Part shown: piece after piece, positions 1-8,183 of the stretch
How positions within the stretch are numbered: position 1 is the first letter of the stretch
Layout of the letters: every line of letters starts with the position of its first letter
From: Halomonas cupida
GTDB taxonomy: Bacteria > Pseudomonadota > Gammaproteobacteria > Pseudomonadales > Halomonadaceae
Assembly: GCF_900142755.1 (NCBI RefSeq)
Contig: NZ_FRCA01000002.1
Location: forward strand, 431,422 to 495,421
Length of the DNA: 64,000 bases
Reading direction: 5' to 3'
The notes under the pieces: model-generated
The model's database searches: none
What the model was told of the DNA's origin: nothing
What the model saw: the letters and a program-made list of their open reading frames with translations, nothing else
Made by a program: the position numbers and the translations under genes

Positions 1-1
1 G

Positions 2-1381
2 GGTACCTTCACTGTCAGCCTCAACAACAGTGCCCTGAACCTGGCGATTGCCGAGTTGATGAATGTGTTCGGGGCCAGTGCAGTGCAGGTCAGTTGGGTG
101 GTGACACTGTTCCTGATCAGCATGGGCATGACCATGCCGTTGACCGGCTATCTCGCTGACCGCTTCGCTCGCCGACGCATCTATCTGATCGGCCTGTGGC
201 TGTTTCTCGGCGGTTCACTACTGGGCAGTCTGGCTCAGGGGCTGAACGGTATTCTGCTTGCGCGTGGTATTCAGGGCATCGCGGCGGGGTTGATGATTCC
301 GTTGTCGTTGTCGTTGATCTTTGCCAGCTACCCGAACGACAAACGCGGCAAGGTCAGCGGCATCTGGGGCTTCGCGGTGATGATCGCTCCGGCCATTGGC
401 CCCAGCGTCGGTGGCCTGCTGCTGGAGGTCAGCCACTGGCGGATGTTGTTCGTGATGAACCTGCCCTTTGCACTGGCGGCCCTGATCTGCGGACACCTCT
501 ACCTCGAGCGTGACAAGCCCAACCGCCAGCGCCGCTTCGATGCGCTGGGTTTTGTGCTGGTGACACTGGGGATGGGGGCTGTGCTGTTCAGCCTCGGTAC
601 CACCTCATCGCTGGACGACCTGAGTCGTCTCGACCACGCAGGTCCCCTGCTGCTGGGTATCGGGCTGTTGCTGGCCTTCGTCAGTGTCGAGCGCCGGGTC
701 GCCCAGCCACTGCTCGATCTCGGCCTGTTCGCGGTATCCCGCTATCGCACCAGCGTGATCATTGCCTGTGTGCAGGCAGTGATCACCTTCGGCTGTATTC
801 TGCTGGTACCACTGTGGATGCAGCACGCGTTGGGCTTCAGCGCTCTGGCCACCGGCCTGGTCTTCCTGCCCACCGCCATCGCCGCCGCCTGTTGCTCTCC
901 TCTGGCAGGCAGCATGATCGATCGCTATCCACCGCGCTGGGTGGTTGCCGGGGGCCTCTTCATTACCGCTGCCAGCCTGATCGGCATGGGCCTGCAGAGC
1001 CAGTTGGCTCCGTTCTGGATGGTGGCCGGCTTGATGGGACTACGCGGGGTCGGCCAGGGCTTTGCCTATCTGCCGTCGACCACTGTCGGTCTCAATGCGC
1101 TGCCGGATACCAGCCTCGCCCAGGGGGCGGCGATGAACAATATCGCCCGGCGCCTGGTGTCGTCCCTCGGCGTGGTGGTGCTCTCGCTGTATTACGATCT
1201 GCGCCTGACGCAGGGCCTCGCGGCCGGTGACTCCATGGCCCAGGCCAGCACGCTGGCCTCGCAGGAGGCCTTTCTCGGCCTGGCACTGCTGACCGCCTGC
1301 ATGATCCCGCTGGCCTTGACCTTGCGCCGTGAGCAGCGGCAGGATGCTCCCTCTCCTGCCCCCTGCCGGACACGTCCATGA
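2..1381 (+). CDS. MFS transporter, DHA2-like, probable siderophore exporter (5' partial)
   Basis: A multi-spanning major facilitator protein, probably exporting the siderophore made by the neighbouring NIS operon, as SbnD and YhcA do in staphyloferrin B and achromobactin loci. The reading frame stays open to the window edge (residues GTFTVSLNNSALNLAI precede the first internal Met), so the true start lies upstream. The loop between TM2 and TM3 shows the MFS motif GYLADRFARRR, and many hydrophobic segments follow. The stop overlaps the ATG of the next gene (ATGA), so it is co-transcribed with the binding protein and permeases. The family call is firm; the substrate is inferred from context only. 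Confidence 0.85.
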   Translation, partial: GTFTVSLNNSALNLAIAELMNVFGASAVQVSWVVTLFLISMGMTMPLTGYLADRFARRRIYLIGLWLFLGGSLLGSLAQGLNGILLARGIQGIAAGLMIPLSLSLIFASYPNDKRGKVSGIWGFAVMIAPAIGPSVGGLLLEVSHWRMLFVMNLPFALAALICGHLYLERDKPNRQRRFDALGFVLVTLGMGAVLFSLGTTSSLDDLSRLDHAGPLLLGIGLLLAFVSVERRVAQPLLDLGLFAVSRYRTSVIIACVQAVITFGCILLVPLWMQHALGFSALATGLVFLPTAIAAACCSPLAGSMIDRYPPRWVVAGGLFITAASLIGMGLQSQLAPFWMVAGLMGLRGVGQGFAYLPSTTVGLNALPDTSLAQGAAMNNIARRLVSSLGVVVLSLYYDLRLTQGLAAGDSMAQASTLASQEAFLGLALLTACMIPLALTLRREQRQDAPSPAPCRTRP

Positions 1382-2403
1382 TTTCCACACCGCGACTGGC
1401 GCGTCGCCTGCTGTCATTCCTGCTACTGGCAATGCCCTTCAGCCTGAGCCAGATGAGCCTGGCCAAGGACCTGTATCAGGACACGCATACCGTCACCAGT
1501 GAGTTCGGCGAAACGCGGATCGAGGGCACGCCTCAGCGCATCGTCACCCTCTATCAGGGCGCCACCGACAGTGCCGTGGCTCTGGGCATCACCCCGGTTG
1601 GGGTGGTCGATTCCTGGATGGAACGACCGATGTACCGCTACCTGCGTGACGAGCTGGAAGGCGTCGAACATGTCGGTCTCGAGACCCAACCCAACCTGGA
1701 ACAGATCGCCTGGCTCAAGCCGGACCTGATTGTGGCCACTCGCTTCCGTCACGAGCGGGTACGGCCGCTGCTGGAGCGTATCGCACCCACGGTGGCCCAG
1801 CGTCAGGTGTTCGACTTCAGGGACAGCCTGCGAATGCTCGGTGAGGCAACTGGCCGTGAACAGCGCGCCAATCAGTTGCTGGATGACTGGAATGAGCGGG
1901 TCGCCGACTTCCGCATTCGAATTGCCGATAAGCTCGGCGACGAATGGCCGCAGAAGGCTGCCGTGGTGCGCTTCAAGAGCGACCATGTGCGTATCTACAG
2001 CACCGGCTTCGCCGGCTCGATTCTCGATGAGATCGGCTTTACCCAACCGGAGTCCATCGAGGACGAGGGCTGGGGCATGAAGCTCTCCAGCAAGGAGAAC
2101 ATACCGGTACTCAATGCCGATGTGCTGTTCCTGCTGCTGGACCCCAACGACCCCGCGATCATGGACAACTATCGTGACTGGTCGTCGCATCCGCTGTGGC
2201 AACAGCTGGATGCGGTACAGGCCGGAAGAGTCTACGAAGTCGACCCGGTGAGTTGGATCATGGGTGGCGGCATCCTCGCCGCCAACCTGATGCTGGATGA
2301 CCTGTACGCGCACTATGGTTTTGAAAATCAGGGTATTGAAAGTCAGGGTTTTGAAAATCAGGGACTTCAAGATCAGGGGTCCCAAGACCCTGGGCCACGC
2401 TAG
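1378..2403 (+). CDS. Iron-siderophore ABC transporter periplasmic binding protein
   Basis: A FecB/FepB-type solute-binding protein that would capture the ferric siderophore in the periplasm and hand it to the two permeases downstream. An N-terminal signal sequence (hydrophobic core LLSFLLLAMPF, cleavage likely after SLA) is followed by the typical PQRIVTLYQGATD strand and a two-lobed fold with NLEQIAWLKPDLI. At 341 aa it is slightly long, because the C-terminus carries five imperfect 5-residue repeats (GFENQ, GIESQ, GFENQ, GLQDQ, GSQDP) before the stop. These look like replication-slippage additions, not part of the fold. It is translationally coupled to the MFS gene upstream. Sequence alone does not give the ligand; a carboxylate siderophore is inferred. 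Confidence 0.9.
   Translation: MISTPRLARRLLSFLLLAMPFSLSQMSLAKDLYQDTHTVTSEFGETRIEGTPQRIVTLYQGATDSAVALGITPVGVVDSWMERPMYRYLRDELEGVEHVGLETQPNLEQIAWLKPDLIVATRFRHERVRPLLERIAPTVAQRQVFDFRDSLRMLGEATGREQRANQLLDDWNERVADFRIRIADKLGDEWPQKAAVVRFKSDHVRIYSTGFAGSILDEIGFTQPESIEDEGWGMKLSSKENIPVLNADVLFLLLDPNDPAIMDNYRDWSSHPLWQQLDAVQAGRVYEVDPVSWIMGGGILAANLMLDDLYAHYGFENQGIESQGFENQGLQDQGSQDPGPR
2317..2391 (+). repeat. Five 15-bp in-frame tandem repeats at the 3' end of the binding-protein gene
   Basis: Five consecutive 15-bp units, beginning GGTTTTGAAAATCAG and diverging along the array, encode GFENQ/GIESQ/GFENQ/GLQDQ/GSQDP. The array ends 12 bp before the stop codon. Confidence 0.85.
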
Positions 2404-2490
2404 CTCGAAGCTCGCGACCCACAGGGACGTGGGAAGTGCCCATGTTCGTCGGGAACGAACATGGGCCAGCTCGAAGCTAGTCGTTAATGA
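2404..2490. repeat. Intra-operon palindromic repeat with two hairpins
   Basis: The gap between the binding-protein and permease genes holds a structured element. CTCGAAGCT near its left end and AGCTCGAAGCTAG at its right end flank two hairpins. One has a 5-bp stem CCCAC/GTGGG at 2418-2433. The other has a perfect 12-bp stem GCCCATGTTCGT / ACGAACATGGGC at 2438-2466 with a 5-nt loop. No T-run follows, so it is not a standard terminator. Positions 2411-2440 match 60641-60670 at 27 of 30 bases, so this is a copy of a dispersed element. Confidence 0.75.
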
Positions 2491-2503
2491 CTGAATCTGT
2501 TGA

Positions 2504-3520
2504 ATGGAGCACGCGTTGCTGAACCGCCGATCCTGGAAGATCCTCGGGCTGATCCTGGGGACCGTGTTGATGCTGGTGGCCTTTGTCGCCAGTGTGGCGC
2601 TGGGTAATACCCCGATGCCCCTTACTGCGCTGGGCGACGCCCTGTGGCATTACGACCCCACCTCGGTCAACCACATCATCCTGCTCTCCGAGCGCCTGCC
2701 TCGGGCGGTGGTGGCCAGTCTGGTGGGTGCCAGTCTGGCCATTGCCGGTGCCCTGATGCAGACCATGACCCGCAACCCGCTGGCCTCACCGGGCATTCTC
2801 GGCATCAACGCCGGGGCGATGTTTCTGGTGGTGGTCTCGGTGTCGATTCTGCAGCTGCGCTCCCCCGCCGAGTATGTCTGGGCGGCACTGGCCGGTGCCT
2901 GTCTGGCCGCCCTGCTGGTCTTCCTGCTCAGCCGTGGTCGTCACGGCGAGCTCTCGCCACTGCGTGTGGTGCTGGCAGGCGTGGCAGTGACGGCGCTGTT
3001 CGTGTCCTTCAGCCAGGGCCTGTTGATCGCCGACCAGCAGGGGTTCGAGAGCGTGCTCTACTGGTTGGCAGGCTCGGTGGCGGGTCGCGATCTTGCCGCC
3101 CTCGAGCCATTGCTGCCACTGTTCGCCATCGCGCTGCTGTTGTGCATCTGCCTGGTACGCCACGCCAATGCGCTGATGCTGGGGGATGAGATGGTCACCG
3201 GGCTGGGTATCAATGCCGGGGCCATCAAGTTGCTGCTCGGGGTGGTGGTGATCCTGCTGGCCGGCAGTTCGGTGGCCATCGCAGGCATGATCGGCTTCGT
3301 TGGCTTGATCGTGCCACATATGGCCCGCGGGCTCTTTGGCCTTGACCATCGCTGGATGCTGCCCGGTTGCGCGCTGCTCGGCGCCAGCCTGTTGCTGTCG
3401 GCGGATCTGCTGGGTCGCTTTCTGATGCCGCCCCAGGAGGTCCCGGTGGGCATCATGACCGCGTTGCTCGGCACTCCGCTGTTCATCCATCTCGCCCGGC
3501 GGGGGGCCAGCGCGTCATGA
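2504..3520 (+). CDS. FecCD-family ferric siderophore ABC permease
   Basis: An inner-membrane permease of the BtuC/FecC family, expected to pair with the next gene as the import channel. It shows the family signatures LPRAVVASLVGASLAIAGA, then QTMTRNPLASPGILGINAGA, and near the end GFVGLIVPHMAR followed by DLLGRFLMPPQEVPVGI. The 338 aa length is normal. The start follows the repeat element at 2404-2490. The last codons overlap the next ATG (ATGA at 3517), so the two permeases are translationally coupled. No ATPase gene lies in this operon; the candidate partner is at 16007. Confidence 0.92.
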   Translation: MEHALLNRRSWKILGLILGTVLMLVAFVASVALGNTPMPLTALGDALWHYDPTSVNHIILLSERLPRAVVASLVGASLAIAGALMQTMTRNPLASPGILGINAGAMFLVVVSVSILQLRSPAEYVWAALAGACLAALLVFLLSRGRHGELSPLRVVLAGVAVTALFVSFSQGLLIADQQGFESVLYWLAGSVAGRDLAALEPLLPLFAIALLLCICLVRHANALMLGDEMVTGLGINAGAIKLLLGVVVILLAGSSVAIAGMIGFVGLIVPHMARGLFGLDHRWMLPGCALLGASLLLSADLLGRFLMPPQEVPVGIMTALLGTPLFIHLARRGASAS

Positions 3521-4548
3521 GTCAGTCTCTCGCCCTGCCCGATCATCAACAACAAACATCGGATCGCCGACGTGTCATCAGCATCGCGCTGACTCTATCG
3601 CTGGTACTGCTGGCGAGTGTCTTCGCTTCGCTGTGCCTGGGCAGTTATCCGACCGCGCCCGCGGCGGTGATTGAAGCACTGATTCAGCCGGCGCAGAGCG
3701 ATATCGCCTTTATTGTCTGGGAACTGCGCCTGCCTCGTATTCTTCTCGCAGTGCTGGTCGGCGCAGCGCTGGCCGTGGCCGGTGCCATCCTCCAGGGCAT
3801 CGTGCGCAACCCGCTGGCCTCGCCGGATGTGATCGGCATCACCAGTGGCGCGTCGCTGCTGGCGGTACTGTTCCTGGCGCTGCTCACCGGCACCCTGAGC
3901 ATTGTCTGGCTGCCGGCAGCGGCCATGCTGGGTGCCACAGCAGCCATGCTGCTGGTGTTCTCGCTGGCGTGGAAAAAAGGCGTGGCGCCCGGTCGGATGG
4001 TGCTGGTGGGGATTGGTCTGTCGGCGGCCATGGGGGCGGTCACCACGCTATTGATCGTAATCAGTGACGATGCCGCTGCCATGCATGCCTATGTGTGGCT
4101 CACCGGCAGCATCTATGCCGCTCAGTGGCGGGATGTGGTGGGCATGTTGCCATGGCTGCTGCTGTGCATTCCGCTGGCCCTGAGCCATGCCCGGCACATG
4201 GATGCACTGCGGCTGGGCGATATGGTCGCCATCGGTCTCGGCGTCAATGTGGCGCGCAGCCGCCTGGTGCTGATCGGTTGCAGCGTGGCGCTGGCGGGTG
4301 CCGCCGTGGCCTATGCCGGGGGCCTGAGTTTCGTCGGACTGATCGCGCCGCATATCGCCAGCCTTCTGGTGGGCCGAGGCTTCGCTCGGCTGGTGCCGGT
4401 CGCTGCCCTCACCGGGGCACTGATTCTGCTGTATGCCGACCTGCTGGGTCGCGTGGCCTTCCTGCCCCGTGATCTGCCGGCGGGTATCTTCGTTTCCGGG
4501 ATCGGCGCGCCCTTCTTCGTCTATCTGCTCTACAGGACCCGAGACTGA
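3517..4548 (+). CDS. FecCD-family ferric siderophore ABC permease, second subunit
   Basis: The second BtuC/FecD-like permease of the same importer. The frame is open further upstream, but the ATG at 3517 overlaps the preceding stop and gives a normal 343-aa protein beginning MSQSLALPDH, so I choose it. Signatures are LPRILLAVLVGAALAVAGA, GIVRNPLASPDVIGITSGA, GLSFVGLIAPHIA and DLLGRVAFLPRDLPAGI. Its stop overlaps the ATG of the RraA-family gene (TGATG at 4546-4550), so the operon continues. Confidence 0.92.
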   Translation: MSQSLALPDHQQQTSDRRRVISIALTLSLVLLASVFASLCLGSYPTAPAAVIEALIQPAQSDIAFIVWELRLPRILLAVLVGAALAVAGAILQGIVRNPLASPDVIGITSGASLLAVLFLALLTGTLSIVWLPAAAMLGATAAMLLVFSLAWKKGVAPGRMVLVGIGLSAAMGAVTTLLIVISDDAAAMHAYVWLTGSIYAAQWRDVVGMLPWLLLCIPLALSHARHMDALRLGDMVAIGLGVNVARSRLVLIGCSVALAGAAVAYAGGLSFVGLIAPHIASLLVGRGFARLVPVAALTGALILLYADLLGRVAFLPRDLPAGIFVSGIGAPFFVYLLYRTRD

Positions 4549-5171
4549 TGTTTCATATCCAGCCGCGCAGCACGGCCTTCCCGACGGAGACGCTGGAGCG
4601 CTTCCGCGACATCGACACCTCCACTCTGGGTCACTTGACCGACTTCGGGGCCATCAGCTCGCTGACACCCGTGCGTCGTCCTCTGCGCCTGCTCGGGCCA
4701 GCGCTGACGGTACGTATTCCCCATGGCGATGGCAGCATCATTCGCGAAGCACTGAAGATGGCCTGCCCCGGGGATGTGCTGGTGATCGATGTCTCCGGCG
4801 ATGAGCGTCGCGCCTGCTGGGGCGAGTTTCGCGCCTACGCCGCCATGCAGAAGCAGCTGGCTGGCGTGGTCACCTCCGGCGCGATCACCGACTGGAAGCA
4901 CATTGCCCGGCTCAACCTGCCGGTATTCAGCCGTGGCGCCAGCCCGCTGACCACCCGCGCCCTGGAGCTGGAAGGCGAGATCAACACCGCCGTCGCCATC
5001 AACGGCGTAACCATCAACCCCGGCGACCTGATCATCGGCGACGACGACGGCCTGTTCATCGTCCCACCGCACCGCGCCGACGCCCTCGCCGAAGCCGCCC
5101 TGACCAAGCAGCAACAGGAACAACAGAAGCGTCAGCAACTGCTGCAGGACCATCCAGAGTGGTTTCGGTAG
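4548..5171 (+). CDS. RraA-family protein (aldolase/decarboxylase fold) with altered active site
   Basis: A 207-aa member of the RraA/4-hydroxy-4-methyl-2-oxoglutarate aldolase family. Known members cleave or decarboxylate 2-oxo acids such as oxaloacetate, or bind RNase E. The conserved core is present (WGEFRAYAAMQKQLAGVV, then PVFSRGASP and NPGDLIIGDDDG). However, the stretch usually ending in DGxxRD reads SGAITDW: the Asp remains and the substrate-binding Arg is replaced by Thr. It is translationally coupled to the permease, which ties it to the siderophore locus. A role in supplying or disposing of a 2-oxo acid used by the NIS operon is plausible but unproven. Catalysis may be lost or changed. 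Confidence 0.8.
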   Translation: MFHIQPRSTAFPTETLERFRDIDTSTLGHLTDFGAISSLTPVRRPLRLLGPALTVRIPHGDGSIIREALKMACPGDVLVIDVSGDERRACWGEFRAYAAMQKQLAGVVTSGAITDWKHIARLNLPVFSRGASPLTTRALELEGEINTAVAINGVTINPGDLIIGDDDGLFIVPPHRADALAEAALTKQQQEQQKRQQLLQDHPEWFR

Positions 5172-5234
5172 CAAGAGGGGATTCGGTAATAGAGAGGTAG
5201 CGTTACCTGCCTTGAGTTCACGCAATTTGCCGCA

Positions 5235-5282
5235 GTCTGAATTTGCTGCCGCCTGAATTTGCTGCTGTCTGAGTTTTCTGCT
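5235..5282. repeat. Three 16-bp tandem repeats between convergent operons
   Basis: Three imperfect 16-bp units (GTCTGAATTTGCTGCC, GCCTGAATTTGCTGCT, GTCTGAGTTTTCTGCT) lie in the non-coding gap between the RraA gene and the end of the NIS operon. Confidence 0.8.
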
Positions 5283-5290
5283 GCCCGTAC

Positions 5291-5320
5291 GAAAAACGGC
5301 GGCGCTCATCGAGCGCCGCC
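5291..5320 (-). terminator. Rho-independent terminator of the NIS operon
   Basis: A perfect 10-bp GC-rich stem (GGCGGCGCTC / GAGCGCCGCC, 3-nt loop) at 5298-5320. Read leftward it is followed by GTTTTTC, just after the stop of the last NIS synthetase gene. Confidence 0.85.
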
Positions 5321-5355
5321 TTGGCATTACCGCAACATCAGCTCCAGTGGTTGCC

Positions 5356-7401
5356 CTATTCCTCCAACACTGCCACCTGCCGGAAGGGATTGGTGGTTCG
5401 CCCGGTGCCGAACGGCATGCTGCCGGGACCACCGGCACGCTCGATGATCGGGGCGATCAGCAGCTTGTACGGCCAGTCTTCGGCTTCCAACAGTTGGCCA
5501 CGCAACAGTTGACGGTCTTCTGCCGAGAACGGTATCGCCTCGATCTGGCTGTCGATCACCTGGGCCATGGCGGTCCATAGCGATGCTGCAGGAATCGCGT
5601 AGTGTCCAGCCAGAGTGTCGATGATGGCACGCAGATTGACCTGGATCGCCAGCGTCTGCATCCAGAACAGCAGCGCCTCGAGGTCATCGTGGTACAGGGT
5701 ATTGGCATGTCCCGGTTTGATGCAGTAGCACGGGTCTTCCATACCGTGCTCTTCCAGACGCGATACCGTGATACGCAACGAGTCATGGTCACGCAGCAGC
5801 AGGCCGTCACACTGACCGTCCTTCCACACCAGTACCGCATTCTGGCCATGCACCTCGGCCAGCATACCGAGGCGGAACATGCGCAGGTTGAGCTCGAAGA
5901 AGCACTGGCAGAGCTCGGTGAACAGCCCCGTCACTGTCTCGGCAGACGTCTCCAGACCACGATGGGCCAACCAGTCATCGAAGAAATGGTGGTTGCCCTC
6001 GGGCAGTGGCGTACCCAGCGCTGCCATGGGAATCAGCCGGTAGCTGTCATCCTCGAGCAGCTGTGACGGATAGCTGCGCACCATTGCCGACAGGTGACGT
6101 GGCGCCTCGTCAAACAGGGTCGCGTCCGGCGGCATGAACGCCCACCACTTGCCCTCATCGCACAGATACAGGGAGCGAGCGAGGCGTTCGTCCTTGTCCC
6201 GCGCCTGGTGAAGCAGGCGTGCGCTGAGGTCGCCATTGAGCATCTTCACCGCCGGCAGGTAACGCGAGGCCCCCAGTGAGTGGATGGCCATGGGCAGCTT
6301 CAGGTAATGGGCCGAGTCATTCATCGGTGCCAGAGAGCGCAGTGAGGATGTGGCCAGCCAGGGTTTGGACTCGACCTCCAGCGTCACGCAGTGACCTGCC
6401 TCGAAAGCCTGCGCCAGCCACTTGGGCAGGGCGTGCTGATGCTGCCAGGGGTGCACGGGAATAGCAACATGGGTTTCCGCCAGCCCGTGCTGAGCCAGGG
6501 CAGCCTGGAGAGCGTCACGGGTCTCGGCATTGGCCATCCACGCGGCCGGACCGCCATCGGTATTATTCGCTGCGGCGCCAGTCTGCATCTGGTCACGGGG
6601 AATGGCCACCCAGAGCAGTGCCACGGGTTGAGCGAACTCGGCCATCCAGGCCAGGTATTCGCTGTCACTCATCCCCTGCTTGGCCTTGGCCGTGGGGTGA
6701 TAAGGGCGATCCAGCAGCGAGGCCCACTGCTCCATGACGGTGAAGAACTCCGCCGAAGTGCGGTCGAGCAGTTGGCGTGTATCGACCCGGTGATCCACCG
6801 ACAGTGCCGTCTGCACCTCACTGACCCGCAGTGCCTCGAGGAATACCCGTTCGCCCTGCCCAAGGCTGTCTTCGGTCAATCCCTTCTGTCCCTTGAGGAC
6901 TTCCAGCATCAGCTCGCGGGGCGTCAGTACACGCCAGGACGGGGCATGGTTCAATTCAACCGAGTTCAATCCAACCGGGTCCAATCCAGCCGGGTTCCCC
7001 TCGACATGGAAAACGCGGCTGCCGGGAACCTTCTCCCAGGCCTGGGTAATACCCGGCTGCATCAGCATCACCAGTGAACCACCGGCTTCATGCTGCCAAC
7101 GCCACAGGCGGCGTGATGCCTGCTCCATCAGCAGGGCTTGTTCGCTCAGCAAGACGGACTCGGGCAGCAGGGTATGCTCGGGCAGCTCACCGATCAGTGA
7201 GTCAGCCTGTTCAGGCGTCAGCCATTCGGCGGTGACTCCGTCGAAGAAACCTTCCACCCAAAGGCCATCCACCAGCGCCTGCATCAACTGGTTCTCGGCA
7301 TACTGTTGAGCGTTGCTGTGGCTTTCCCCTTCAGGGGTCGTCTGTGCGGAGGTCATCAACGTAGGGCTCATCGATACGGGCTGCATTTGTGCTGAATTCA
7401 T
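5356..7401 (-). CDS. NIS siderophore synthetase, SbnC/AcsA-like (IucA/IucC family)
   Basis: A 681-aa IucA/IucC-family synthetase that would use ATP to adenylate a carboxylate and join it to an amine of the growing siderophore. ATP-site motifs are visible: DRPYHPTAKAKQG, the HPWQHQH motif, then SSLRSLAPMN and the Mg-site region EVHGQNAVLVWKDG. The FhuF-like C-terminal domain ends in RAGGPGSMPFGTGRTTNPF, which from memory matches the SbnC tail best. It is the last gene of the leftward operon, coupled to the aldolase-like gene by a 4-bp overlap. A loop has acquired a 5-residue repeat (GLDPV/GLNSV/ELNHA). The subgroup is my recollection-based call; the family is certain. Confidence 0.9.
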   Translation of the reverse strand: MNSAQMQPVSMSPTLMTSAQTTPEGESHSNAQQYAENQLMQALVDGLWVEGFFDGVTAEWLTPEQADSLIGELPEHTLLPESVLLSEQALLMEQASRRLWRWQHEAGGSLVMLMQPGITQAWEKVPGSRVFHVEGNPAGLDPVGLNSVELNHAPSWRVLTPRELMLEVLKGQKGLTEDSLGQGERVFLEALRVSEVQTALSVDHRVDTRQLLDRTSAEFFTVMEQWASLLDRPYHPTAKAKQGMSDSEYLAWMAEFAQPVALLWVAIPRDQMQTGAAANNTDGGPAAWMANAETRDALQAALAQHGLAETHVAIPVHPWQHQHALPKWLAQAFEAGHCVTLEVESKPWLATSSLRSLAPMNDSAHYLKLPMAIHSLGASRYLPAVKMLNGDLSARLLHQARDKDERLARSLYLCDEGKWWAFMPPDATLFDEAPRHLSAMVRSYPSQLLEDDSYRLIPMAALGTPLPEGNHHFFDDWLAHRGLETSAETVTGLFTELCQCFFELNLRMFRLGMLAEVHGQNAVLVWKDGQCDGLLLRDHDSLRITVSRLEEHGMEDPCYCIKPGHANTLYHDDLEALLFWMQTLAIQVNLRAIIDTLAGHYAIPAASLWTAMAQVIDSQIEAIPFSAEDRQLLRGQLLEAEDWPYKLLIAPIIERAGGPGSMPFGTGRTTNPFRQVAVLEE
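6948..7002 (-). repeat. In-frame 15-bp repeats inside the SbnC-like gene
   Basis: About 3.5 imperfect 15-bp units encode the run GNPA/GLDPV/GLNSV/ELNHA, between a beta-rich N-terminal segment and the SWRVLTPREL motif. The run is probably a slippage-expanded loop. Confidence 0.75.
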
Positions 7402-8183
7402 GACGGCATGTCTCCTGAAGAGGATCTGGCACTGGCAAGGGCGTGGCTCAAGGCGCGGAAGGCAATGCCGCGTTCGTCACCCAGCATGAAGGCGCGCACA
7501 CCTCTGGCGCGCCAGTCGGCCTGGGCTTGTGGCTCACGGAGGAAGGCGCAGTAGGGAACGCCATGGCGCTGGGCGCTATCGGCGACACGCTGCAGGGACT
7601 CAATGACGTCGGGGTGCTGGGTCTGCCAACTGACGCCCAACGACTGGGAGAGATCCGCCGCTCCCTCGAGCAGCAGATCCAGCCCCGGCACGGCGGCAAT
7701 GGCGTCGATGTTGTCGACCCCGGCACGACTCTCGATCATGGCCACCACCATGATCTGGTCATTGGCCCGAGTGACGTAGTCCTTCAGCGGATACTTGCCA
7801 AAGGACCCCGGGCGCCCGGCATTGAGGCTGCGCTGGCCGGTCGGCGCATAGCGGCACGCGGCCACCGCACGCTCGAGGGTTTCGGCATCCTCGATACTGG
7901 GCAGCACAATGCCCTGAGCACCGGCATCGAGCAGGCGCAACATGACCTTGGGGTCACTGTCGGCCACCCGCACCAGCGGTGTCAGCTCGTAGCTCTCCGC
8001 CGTGCGGATCATGTGCTCGATGGTTTCGGGGTTGATCAGCACATGCTCGGTGTCGATGATCACGAAATCGAAGCCGGCCTCGGCGATCAACTCGATGGAT
8101 GCCGCCGTCGGCAGCGACGCCATCACACCATGGACCTCGCGGCCCTCGACCAACGCTCGCTTGAGTAGATTGGTCCTCAGCAT
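7398..8183 (-). CDS. HpcH/HpaI aldolase-family protein, SbnG/AcsB-like
   Basis: A 261-aa (beta/alpha)8 protein of the HpcH/HpaI family. In staphyloferrin B loci the homologue SbnG makes citrate from oxaloacetate and acetyl-CoA to feed the siderophore independently of the TCA cycle; AcsB holds the same position in achromobactin loci. Motifs seen are AGFDFVIIDTEH, GAQGIVLPSIEDAE, AMIESRAGVDNIDAI and DLLLEGAADLSQSLG. It overlaps the fusion gene upstream by 7 bp and the SbnC-like gene downstream by 4 bp. Which reaction it performs here is inferred from context, since the family also includes true 2-oxo-acid aldolases. Confidence 0.88.
   Translation of the reverse strand: MLRTNLLKRALVEGREVHGVMASLPTAASIELIAEAGFDFVIIDTEHVLINPETIEHMIRTAESYELTPLVRVADSDPKVMLRLLDAGAQGIVLPSIEDAETLERAVAACRYAPTGQRSLNAGRPGSFGKYPLKDYVTRANDQIMVVAMIESRAGVDNIDAIAAVPGLDLLLEGAADLSQSLGVSWQTQHPDVIESLQRVADSAQRHGVPYCAFLREPQAQADWRARGVRAFMLGDERGIAFRALSHALASARSSSGDMPS

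Noticed and set aside
2438..2466. Transcription terminator between the binding-protein and permease genes
   Set aside because: The stem is strong but lacks a T-run on either strand and sits inside an operon; better seen as part of the dispersed repeat.
7398..8183. Catabolic 2-oxo acid aldolase role (HpcH/HpaI pathway)
   Set aside because: No homoprotocatechuate or sugar-acid pathway genes are nearby, and the gene overlaps two siderophore genes, which favours the SbnG/AcsB role.
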